A stretch of 37,567 bases of DNA from UBA1181 sp963626555 (GTDB lineage: Bacteria; Bacteroidota; Bacteroidia; Bacteroidales; Paludibacteraceae). This document shows positions 17,904 through 23,714 of the stretch, piece after piece; the stretch's first letter is position 1; every line of letters starts with the position of its first letter. The notes beneath the pieces were generated by a model. That model worked only from the letters and a program-made list of their open reading frames with translations, searched no databases and had not been told where the DNA came from. The stretch spans positions 1 to 37,567 of the forward strand of contig CAVFXQ010000029.1 of NCBI GenBank assembly GCA_963626555.1, read 5' to 3'. The position numbers were made by a program, and so were the translations under genes.

Positions 17904-19400
17904 ATGGATTTAAATGAAAGTATTTTTGAACCGAGTGTAAATTTAGAAGGTAATATTTCGGAAAATCGAACCTTGATTAAGGTGATTGGCGTAGGAGGCG
18001 CAGGTACGAATGCCGTCAATCACATGTATGAGCAAGGAATTGCAAATGTCGATTTCGTTATATGCAATACGGATTTACAGTCGCTTCGGAACTCTCCAAT
18101 TCCTAATAAGATTCAATTAGGAAATGATGGATTAGGTGCTGGTAATAAACCAGAAAAAGGTCGAGAGGCTGCGGAAAGTACAATTGAAGCGGTAACTGAA
18201 ATGCTGAAGAAAGACACGGAAATGGTCTTCATCACAGCAGGTATGGGTGGCGGAACTGGTACAGGGGCAGCTCCCGTCATTGCACGCATAGCTAAAGAAA
18301 TGGGTATCCTGACGATTGGAATTGTTGAGATTCCATTCAAATTTGAAGGAAGGCCACGCTTGTTGCAGGCTATGGAAGGCGTGAAAGAAATGTCTGCCGT
18401 TACCGATAGCTTGATCGTTGTTAGTACGGATAAAATCAGAGATATATGGAGAGAATGTAAAGTGTCTGAAGCTTTTAACTATGCAAACGATGTTATGTCA
18501 ATGGCGGCAAAGGGTATTGCGGAGTTGATTACCATCCATGGTGCAGTTAATGTGGATTTGAACGATGTGCGTACCTCTATGACAGATAGTGGAAATGCTA
18601 TTATGGGCTTCTCAAATCCTCATACAGGTAAGGGTCGTGCTATGGATGCCATTGTTGAGGCTTTAGAGTCTCCGTTGCTTCTTTCTTCTGATTTAAAGGG
18701 TGCGAAAAGTCTGATTTTCAATATCTCTTGTGGAAAGAATGAATTGACAATTGAAGAGTTGGAAACTATTTCTGAGTTTATCGAGGATAAAATCCAAAAC
18801 AATGAAAACTGCAATGTTATTTGGGGATATACAATTGACGAGAAGAATTTACAAGAGGATGAACTTCGTGTGTTGGTTGTGGCTACGGGTTTCCCAATTG
18901 ATTGTATAGACAGTTTGCTGAATATGAAATCTAAGAGCTCGGAGTCTCAAAATGTCAATGTTACGTCTTCTCGCCCAACTTCTCGTGAGGTTGAGCAACC
19001 TCGCTCTTCAGCTCAACCTACTTTTAATGTTGTTGAAAAAACAACAGAGCAACCTTACAGAGCAGCTGAGCCAACTCGTCCGACAACTCCAACGTCTAAT
19101 TACTCATCGCAGAGAACAAAGCCAGTTCATACGGAAAAGGGAACAAATGCAGATGAGCTTTTGGATGCAATTTATGGTGGAAAGAAGCGTGTTAATGGAA
19201 GTCAGGAAAGTAACACTGCCGTAGCCTCTTCGGGTATGCCAACTGAACTCATGAATTTTGATGATGAAGACGAGGGAAAAGCAGAAACGTTATCTAATTT
19301 CGTTGTTTCTAACGATGAGGCTTCTGCTTATTCTATGAAGCAAGGAGATGACTTGGAAATGGATGATAACAATTCCTTCCTTCATAATAATGTTGATTGA
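17904..19400 (+). CDS. ftsZ: Cell division GTPase FtsZ
   Basis: The 498-residue tubulin homologue polymerises into the Z ring at midcell. Visible are VIGVGGAGTNAVN (28-39), the tubulin signature GGGTGTG (115-121) and the T7-loop region VDLNDVRTSM. The globular domain ends near residue 335. It is followed by a long disordered linker rich in Ser, Thr, Pro and Gln (about 335-475), which explains the length against about 380 in E. coli. The tail ends NSFLHNNVD and has no obvious E. coli-type conserved C-terminal peptide. Confidence 0.97.
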   Translation: MDLNESIFEPSVNLEGNISENRTLIKVIGVGGAGTNAVNHMYEQGIANVDFVICNTDLQSLRNSPIPNKIQLGNDGLGAGNKPEKGREAAESTIEAVTEMLKKDTEMVFITAGMGGGTGTGAAPVIARIAKEMGILTIGIVEIPFKFEGRPRLLQAMEGVKEMSAVTDSLIVVSTDKIRDIWRECKVSEAFNYANDVMSMAAKGIAELITIHGAVNVDLNDVRTSMTDSGNAIMGFSNPHTGKGRAMDAIVEALESPLLLSSDLKGAKSLIFNISCGKNELTIEELETISEFIEDKIQNNENCNVIWGYTIDEKNLQEDELRVLVVATGFPIDCIDSLLNMKSKSSESQNVNVTSSRPTSREVEQPRSSAQPTFNVVEKTTEQPYRAAEPTRPTTPTSNYSSQRTKPVHTEKGTNADELLDAIYGGKKRVNGSQESNTAVASSGMPTELMNFDDEDEGKAETLSNFVVSNDEASAYSMKQGDDLEMDDNNSFLHNNVD

Positions 19401-19437
19401 TTAGTCTGGAATTTTTTTAATGTAAAAATAGTAGTGT

Positions 19438-19887
19438 ATGTCATTATTTGATCAAGTAAGCGAAGATATAAAAGCAGCGATGAAGGCACATGATAAGGTG
19501 CGCTTAGAGGCTTTGAGAGGTGTGAAAAAAGAATTCTTAGAGGCTAAAACTGCCAAAGGTGCGGGCGACGAGTTGACTGACGAGGCAGCCATTAAGATAA
19601 TCCAAAAGATGGTGAAACAACGTAAGGAGTCTGCAGCTATCTTCATTGAACAAAATCGTCAGGATCTTGCCGACAACGAGCTGGCCGAGGCGGCAGCTAT
19701 TGAAACTTACCTCCCTGCGCAGATGAGCGATGAGGAGTTGACAGCCGTTGTGAAGGAGATTATCGCTGAGGTAGGTGCAACGTCTGCCAAAGAGATGGGT
19801 AAAGTGATGGGGGTGGCTTCGAAACGTTTGGCTGGCAAAGCTGAAGGAAAGGCTATCTCGGACAAGGTGAAATCATTGTTAGCGTAA
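19438..19887 (+). CDS. GatB/YqeY domain protein
   Basis: The 149-residue helical protein is a full-length YqeY homologue, related to the C-terminal tRNA-binding domain of the GatB amidotransferase subunit. Characteristic stretches are LRGVKKEFLEAK, VKQRKESAAIF, IETYLPAQMSDEELTAVV and MGKVMGVASKRLAGKAEG. Its cellular role is not settled. It lies 37 bases after ftsZ with no terminator between, so it is probably in the tail of the dcw operon. Its TAA overlaps the next ATG. Confidence 0.9.
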   Translation: MSLFDQVSEDIKAAMKAHDKVRLEALRGVKKEFLEAKTAKGAGDELTDEAAIKIIQKMVKQRKESAAIFIEQNRQDLADNELAEAAAIETYLPAQMSDEELTAVVKEIIAEVGATSAKEMGKVMGVASKRLAGKAEGKAISDKVKSLLA

Positions 19888-20792
19888 TGGTCATACCACA
19901 ATATCTGAGGCGAGGCGACCGCGTGGCGATTGTCTCGCCTTCTGGTGCTGTAGATCCTGAGCTGATAGATGGCGCTTGCGAAACGCTCCGTATGTGGGGA
20001 CTGCAACCTGTGTTGGGAAAGACCGCCAAGGGTCGTTGTGGCAGATTTTCTGGCACTGATGAGGAACGTTTGGCAGATTTGCAATGGGCTATGGATTCTC
20101 CGGAGTTTGCGGCCATCCTTTGTGGGCGTGGCGGTTACGGAGCAGTGCGTATTGTCGATAAGCTCCATTTCGACGGAATTCGTCAATATCCTAAGTGGAT
20201 GATTGGATTTAGCGATATCACCGCCTTTCACGCTCGTTTCTTCGACGAGGGAGTCGCTTCTGTTCATGCTGTGATGGCAAAAGCCATTGCGCATGCTGAT
20301 GATAATATTGAAGCGGTAGAGTCTCTTCGCAAATTGCTCTTTGGTGAACGCATTCATTATGTGTCATATTCAAATGAGAAAGCTGACTACAACCGAAGTG
20401 GTTACGCCACGGGTGAGTTGGTAGGCGGTAACCTCTCTCTTCTGTATGCGTTGCAAGGTACTCCTTACGCTATACGCCCGAATGGAAAAATTCTCTTTAT
20501 AGAAGACCTCTCCGAACGGTTGTATCATATAGATCGCATGGTGCAGAACCTCCGACTGTCTGGCGTGTTCAATGAAATCAATGGTTTGATAGTCGGTCAG
20601 TTTACCAATATTGATGCCGACCCTTCGTTCGGACAAAATATTGAAGAGATTATACTTTCTGCGGTAGGAGACCGTGAAATGCCTGTTGTGTTTAACTTTC
20701 CAGTAGGTCATGTGGCTGAAAATTTGGCTTTGCCCCACGGAATGAAAGTTCATTTGGAGGTACAAGGAGATTTTTTTACGTTAGATGCATAA
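19887..20792 (+). CDS. LD-carboxypeptidase (peptidase S66, LdcA-like)
   Basis: The 301-residue protein belongs to the S66 family, which removes D-alanine from the L,D-bond of muropeptide tetrapeptides during peptidoglycan recycling. The catalytic triad can be read: Ser109 in GFSDIT, Glu206 in LFIEDLSE and His275 in FPVGHVAEN. The nucleophile elbow and the CGRGGYGAVR loop (79-88) are intact. There is no signal peptide, so it should be cytoplasmic. Its ATG overlaps the yqeY stop by one base, tying it to a cell-wall operon where a recycling enzyme makes sense. Confidence 0.88.
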   Translation: MVIPQYLRRGDRVAIVSPSGAVDPELIDGACETLRMWGLQPVLGKTAKGRCGRFSGTDEERLADLQWAMDSPEFAAILCGRGGYGAVRIVDKLHFDGIRQYPKWMIGFSDITAFHARFFDEGVASVHAVMAKAIAHADDNIEAVESLRKLLFGERIHYVSYSNEKADYNRSGYATGELVGGNLSLLYALQGTPYAIRPNGKILFIEDLSERLYHIDRMVQNLRLSGVFNEINGLIVGQFTNIDADPSFGQNIEEIILSAVGDREMPVVFNFPVGHVAENLALPHGMKVHLEVQGDFFTLDA

Positions 20793-20807
20793 AAAAACGG
20801 CGTTTAT

Positions 20808-20840
20808 TTTGCTTAGTATGAAAAAATCACTTTAAATTTG
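20808..20840 (+). promoter_or_regulatory. Promoter of the pheA-DAHP synthase operon
   Basis: TTTG at 20808-20811 and TAAATTTG at 20833-20840 with a 21-base spacer are a full match to the Bacteroidota promoter (TTTG-N19-21-TAnnTTTG). It lies directly after the carboxypeptidase gene. Transcription should begin near 20847, about 17 bases before leader peptide 1. Confidence 0.8.
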
Positions 20841-20863
20841 CGCTGTCAAAAAGAAATCAGAAG

Positions 20864-20920
20864 ATGAAAAAATGTTTCTTTACATATTTCTATTTTTACT
20901 TTTACTTTTTTAGAAGGTAA
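20864..20920 (+). CDS. Phe/Tyr-rich attenuator leader peptide 1 (18 aa)
   Basis: ATG at 20864 opens an 18-codon frame encoding MKKCFFTYFYFYFYFFRR, stopping at TAA 20918-20920. Eleven of 18 residues are Phe (7) or Tyr (4), with an almost unbroken Phe/Tyr run from residue 8 to 16. It lies just downstream of a strong promoter and upstream of a terminator hairpin, in front of the genes for phenylalanine/tyrosine precursor synthesis. This is the classical arrangement of a ribosome-mediated attenuator: shortage of charged tRNA-Phe or tRNA-Tyr stalls the ribosome in the run. The peptide itself probably has no function beyond being translated. Confidence 0.88.
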   Translation: MKKCFFTYFYFYFYFFRR

Positions 20921-20922
20921 GA

Positions 20923-20974
20923 GCGGGATTCTGATTCTTAAATCGAAAGTGAAAAAATAAGATATGGGTCTCGC
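20923..20974 (+). promoter_or_regulatory. Antiterminator of attenuator 1
   Basis: GCGGGATTC (20923-20931), 2 bases after the leader stop codon, can pair over nine positions (three G-U) with GGGTCTCGC (20966-20974), which contains the 5' arm of terminator 1. A ribosome stalled in the Phe/Tyr run leaves the first arm free. One that reaches the stop codon covers it, so the terminator forms. Confidence 0.7.
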
Positions 20975-21000
20975 AAGAAATTGTGAGACCTTCTTTTTTT
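20967..21000 (+). terminator. Terminator hairpin of attenuator 1
   Basis: GGTCTCGCAA (20967-20976) pairs with TTGTGAGACC (20981-20990) around a GAAA loop: 10 pairs with one G-U. It is followed directly by TTCTTTTTTT. It lies upstream of the structural genes and shares its 5' arm with the alternative antiterminator. Confidence 0.9.
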
Positions 21001-21020
21001 AACATATTACGAAGGAAAAA

Positions 21021-21101
21021 ATGAGCATAAGTTTCAAACAAGTCTATAAAGACGACCGATTTTACGGCTATTTTTACTTTTACTACTTTATGAGATCATA
21101 A
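21021..21101 (+). CDS. Phe/Tyr-rich attenuator leader peptide 2 (26 aa)
   Basis: ATG at 21021, preceded by GAAGGAAAAA as a possible ribosome site, opens a 26-codon frame ending at TAA 21099-21101. It encodes a peptide with 5 Phe and 6 Tyr, mostly in the stretch FYGYFYFYYF (residues 14-23). It follows terminator 1 with no new promoter, so it is reached only by transcripts that escaped the first attenuator. It shares a 17-base block with leader 1 in the same codon frame, which suggests that the second unit arose by duplication, or the reverse. Confidence 0.88.
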   Translation: MSISFKQVYKDDRFYGYFYFYYFMRS

Positions 21102-21147
21102 GGCGGGCAGAAGCTTATTGCTTATTGTTGATATTGAATCCCGCCTT
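21100..21147 (+). promoter_or_regulatory. Antiterminator of attenuator 2
   Basis: AAGGCGGG (21100-21107), overlapping and directly following the leader stop codon, is perfectly complementary over eight bases to CCCGCCTT (21140-21147). That second arm overlaps the 5' arm of terminator 2, so the two hairpins exclude each other. A terminating ribosome would cover the first arm. Confidence 0.8.
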
Positions 21148-21167
21148 GTAAAAGCGGGATTTTTTTT
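21137..21167 (+). terminator. Terminator hairpin of attenuator 2
   Basis: AATCCCGC (21137-21144) pairs perfectly with GCGGGATT (21154-21161) around a 9-base loop, followed by a run of T. It is 37 bases upstream of the pheA start codon, so it controls entry into the structural genes. Confidence 0.9.
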
Positions 21168-21203
21168 AATGTGTTCTAAAGGAAAAAAAGAAAATAAAAA
21201 GAT

Positions 21204-22046
21204 ATGAAGAGAGTTGCAATACAAGGTATAGCAGGATGTTTTCACGACATAGCCGCTCGTGAGTATTTCAGAGACGAAGAGATAGAGGTGGTTGATTGCG
21301 AGACGTTCAAAGATGTTTTCGAGACTTTAAAGAAAGATTCTTCTGTTTTAGGAGCGGTTGCTATTGAAAATACCATAGCAGGTAGTCTTCTCGGAAATCA
21401 TAAACTGTTGCAAGAGAGTGGACTGAAAATAGCAGGCGAGCAGAAACTAAGAATCAAGCATAACCTGGTTGCTTTGCCCGGACAGAAAATAGAGGATATC
21501 CATGAAGTCCACTCGCACCCTATCGCCTTGATGCAATGTCAGGATTTCTTGAAGAAAAATAGGCATATCAAGGCAATCGAAAGTGATGATACCGCATCAA
21601 GTGCAAGGCGTGTCGCTAATGAAGGTAAAATGGGTGTGGCTGCCATTTGTGGAGAGTTGGCTGCTGAAATTTACGGATTAGAAATCTTGGAGCGAGGAAT
21701 AGAAACTAACAAACGAAACTTCACACGTTTCCTTATCGTAGGCGATCCCTGGGTGGTAGAGGATCTGAACAAAGGGAAATCGCCCAATAAAGCCTCGCTT
21801 GTTTTCACCCTGCCTCACGAAGAAGGCTCACTCGCCAAAGTACTATCCATTCTTTCTTATTACGGCCTTAACTTGTCAAAAATTCAATCTATGCCGCTCA
21901 TCGGTCGCGAGTGGGAATACCAGTTTTTCATCAGCCTCTCTTTCAATAATTACCTCCACTATACGCAAGCTGTCTCGGCGGTTACACCTCTTTTAAAAGA
22001 CTTGCAGATTTTGGGTGAGTATCAAGAAGGCCGTCAGACTGTCTAA
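21204..22046 (+). CDS. pheA: Prephenate dehydratase (monofunctional, with ACT domain)
   Basis: The 280-residue enzyme converts prephenate to phenylpyruvate, the committed step to phenylalanine. The catalytic domain (1-180) has GAVAIENTIAGSL and the TRF triad at 174-176. The ACT regulatory domain follows at about 195-275. The usual phenylalanine-sensing ESRP motif reads QSMP (228-231) here, so feedback control may differ from E. coli PheA; I believe similar forms occur in other Bacteroidales. There is no chorismate mutase domain; that activity is supplied by the next gene. Expression is predicted to be under the tandem attenuators just upstream. Confidence 0.93.
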   Translation: MKRVAIQGIAGCFHDIAAREYFRDEEIEVVDCETFKDVFETLKKDSSVLGAVAIENTIAGSLLGNHKLLQESGLKIAGEQKLRIKHNLVALPGQKIEDIHEVHSHPIALMQCQDFLKKNRHIKAIESDDTASSARRVANEGKMGVAAICGELAAEIYGLEILERGIETNKRNFTRFLIVGDPWVVEDLNKGKSPNKASLVFTLPHEEGSLAKVLSILSYYGLNLSKIQSMPLIGREWEYQFFISLSFNNYLHYTQAVSAVTPLLKDLQILGEYQEGRQTV

Positions 22047-22096
22047 AGATAGAAAAGAATTGAAATGATAATAATATAATATAACAATAATAAATT

Positions 22097-23158
22097 ATGG
22101 AATTAAAAGGTTTGAATCTCCCTGGCGTAGAAGCCAAGAGACCATTAGTGATTGCAGGTCCATGTAGTGCAGAAACTGAGGACCAGGTGTTAGACACAGC
22201 AAAGCAATTAGCTGCAAACGGAGTGAAAGTCTTCCGAGCAGGAATATGGAAGCCACGTACCAAACCAGGAGGATTCGAGGGAAATGGTGTAACGGCCCTT
22301 CCTTGGATGCAAGAGGTGAAGAAGGAGACGGGAATGCTCACGGCGACTGAGGTTGCCACTGCAAAACATGTTGAAGAGGCACTTAAGTATGATGTTGATC
22401 TTCTTTGGGTGGGCGCACGTACCACGGCAGACCCCTTTGCTGTGCAAGAGATTGCGGATACATTGAAAGGTACAGATATTCCTGTATTGGTGAAAAACCC
22501 AGTGAACCCAGACCTTGAATTATGGATTGGTGCTTTGCAACGAATCAACAATGCGGGAATCACACGTTTAGGAGCAATCCATCGTGGTTTCAGCACTTAC
22601 GATAAGAAGCTCTACCGTAACCTTCCGCAGTGGCACATACCAATTGAGTTGCATCGTCGAATTCCTGATTTGCCTATTATCTGCGACCCAAGCCACATTT
22701 CTGGTCGTCGCGATTTGATTGCTTCTCTCTGCCAACAAGCTATGGATTTGCAGTTTGATGGTTTGATTATTGAGTCGCACAATGATCCAGACCATGCTTG
22801 GAGCGATGCTTCACAGCAAGTGACTCCAGAGGTATTGAACTTGATTCTCAATAATTTAGTGGTTCGCGAGACCAATCAAACCACTGAGAGTTTGACGGAG
22901 TTGCGTAAACAAATCGACGAGATTGATATGACGCTTATTGACACATTGGCTAAAAGAATGCGTATTTCCCGAGAAATCGGAACCTACAAGAAAGAGCATG
23001 AGATGCCAATTCTTCAAACCAATCGTTATGACGAGATTATCAGCAAACGAGCTTCAGAGGGTGTCTCGTTAGAGATGGATGCCGACTTTATGAAGATTGT
23101 CTTTGAAGCCATCCACTCCGAGTCTGTTCGCCAACAGATGAAGATTATGGGCGACTGA
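22097..23158 (+). CDS. Bifunctional DAHP synthase / chorismate mutase
   Basis: The 353-residue fusion has an N-terminal type I-beta DAHP synthase (1-260) and a C-terminal AroQ chorismate mutase (about 265-350). The first joins phosphoenolpyruvate and erythrose 4-phosphate, the entry step of the shikimate pathway; the second turns chorismate into prephenate, the substrate of the neighbouring pheA. Visible are AGPCSAE (20-26), RAGIWKPRTKPGGFEGNG (47-64), KNPVNPD and the metal-binding DPSHISGRRD (198-207). The mutase begins LTELRKQIDEID, with REIGTYKKEH as its second helix. It lies 50 bases after pheA and ends before a strong terminator. Neither the aminotransferase nor tyrA, which I recall next to these genes in other Bacteroidales, is present. 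Confidence 0.94.
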   Translation: MELKGLNLPGVEAKRPLVIAGPCSAETEDQVLDTAKQLAANGVKVFRAGIWKPRTKPGGFEGNGVTALPWMQEVKKETGMLTATEVATAKHVEEALKYDVDLLWVGARTTADPFAVQEIADTLKGTDIPVLVKNPVNPDLELWIGALQRINNAGITRLGAIHRGFSTYDKKLYRNLPQWHIPIELHRRIPDLPIICDPSHISGRRDLIASLCQQAMDLQFDGLIIESHNDPDHAWSDASQQVTPEVLNLILNNLVVRETNQTTESLTELRKQIDEIDMTLIDTLAKRMRISREIGTYKKEHEMPILQTNRYDEIISKRASEGVSLEMDADFMKIVFEAIHSESVRQQMKIMGD

Positions 23159-23186
23159 TGAGATAAAGTAGAAGTAACTACATAAA

Positions 23187-23225
23187 CACTCCCTGAAAGT
23201 TTAGGCTTCAGGGAGTGCTTTTTTA
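23187..23225. terminator. Terminator of the pheA operon, probably shared with crcB
   Basis: CACTCCCTGAA (23187-23197) pairs perfectly over 11 bases with TTCAGGGAGTG (23207-23217) around a 9-base loop, followed by CTTTTTTAT. It is a strong terminator for the plus strand. On the minus strand crcB ends just to its right, so the same hairpin can stop that transcript, although its T-run there is shorter. Confidence 0.88.
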
Positions 23226-23588
23226 TACCGCTTTCCCAATAAAATTTCCCACAAAAACTGCAATAATGCCGAAAATGAAACTACCGACAGCATAAAGGGC
23301 GAAGTGGCGGTAGTCTCCTGCTTGAAGGAAAGTGAGCGATTCTTTCGAGAATGTTGAAAAAGTGGTGAATCCGCCACAGAAGCCAGTGGTGAAGAGCAGT
23401 AGGTAGGTCTGAATGAACGCACATTTGGTGGCCAAGCCCGAGAAGAGTCCGATGAGGAAACAACCTGCGATATTGGCAATAAACGTGCCTATTGGATAGC
23501 CGCACAACCACGGGAGAAGCGAGACGAGCCAACGTAATCCACCTCCTAAAAAACTGCCGATTCCAACGAGAAAAAAAGATTTGACCAT
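23223..23588 (-). CDS. crcB: Fluoride ion channel FluC/CrcB
   Basis: The 121-residue protein has four membrane segments and works as a dual-topology dimer exporting fluoride. The conserved Asn39 in TFIANIAGCF and the family signature GFCGGFTTFSTF (69-80), with the Phe residues lining the pore, are intact. I chose ATG at 23586-23588 (MVKSFFLV); the frame runs 12 codons further upstream across the likely promoter. It converges on the pheA operon across a common terminator. I see no fluoride riboswitch upstream. Confidence 0.92.
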   Translation of the reverse strand: MVKSFFLVGIGSFLGGGLRWLVSLLPWLCGYPIGTFIANIAGCFLIGLFSGLATKCAFIQTYLLLFTTGFCGGFTTFSTFSKESLTFLQAGDYRHFALYAVGSFIFGIIAVFVGNFIGKAV

Positions 23589-23621
23589 GTTAATAAAAAT
23601 CCCTTCAGTACATGTTTTTTG

Positions 23622-23629
23622 CAAAAGTA
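23622..23629 (-). promoter_or_regulatory. -7 box of the crcB promoter
   Basis: On the minus strand this reads TACTTTTG, matching TAnnTTTG, 33 bases upstream of the chosen crcB ATG. It falls inside the longer possible reading frame, supporting the shorter start. Confidence 0.45.
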
Positions 23630-23674
23630 TAGTTTTCTATAGTCTTTATTTCTCAGATATTGTGTTTTTAATAT

Positions 23675-23682
23675 TATATTTG
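23675..23682 (+). promoter_or_regulatory. -7 box of the CE4-GH8 gene promoter
   Basis: TATATTTG matches TAnnTTTG, 32 bases upstream of the ATG. No -33 element at the usual spacing is clear. It diverges from the crcB promoter across about 45 bases. Confidence 0.5.
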
Positions 23683-23714
23683 GAGTTCCATTATTACATT
23701 AAAAGATAAATTTT

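Noticed and set aside
19707..20357. 216-codon antisense frame across yqeY and the carboxypeptidase gene
   Set aside because: Both sense genes have family motifs and catalytic residues; the antisense frame spans their junction.
23589..23714. Fluoride riboswitch upstream of crcB
   Set aside because: I looked for the conserved fluoride aptamer core and saw nothing convincing; the 5' leader is short and AT-rich.
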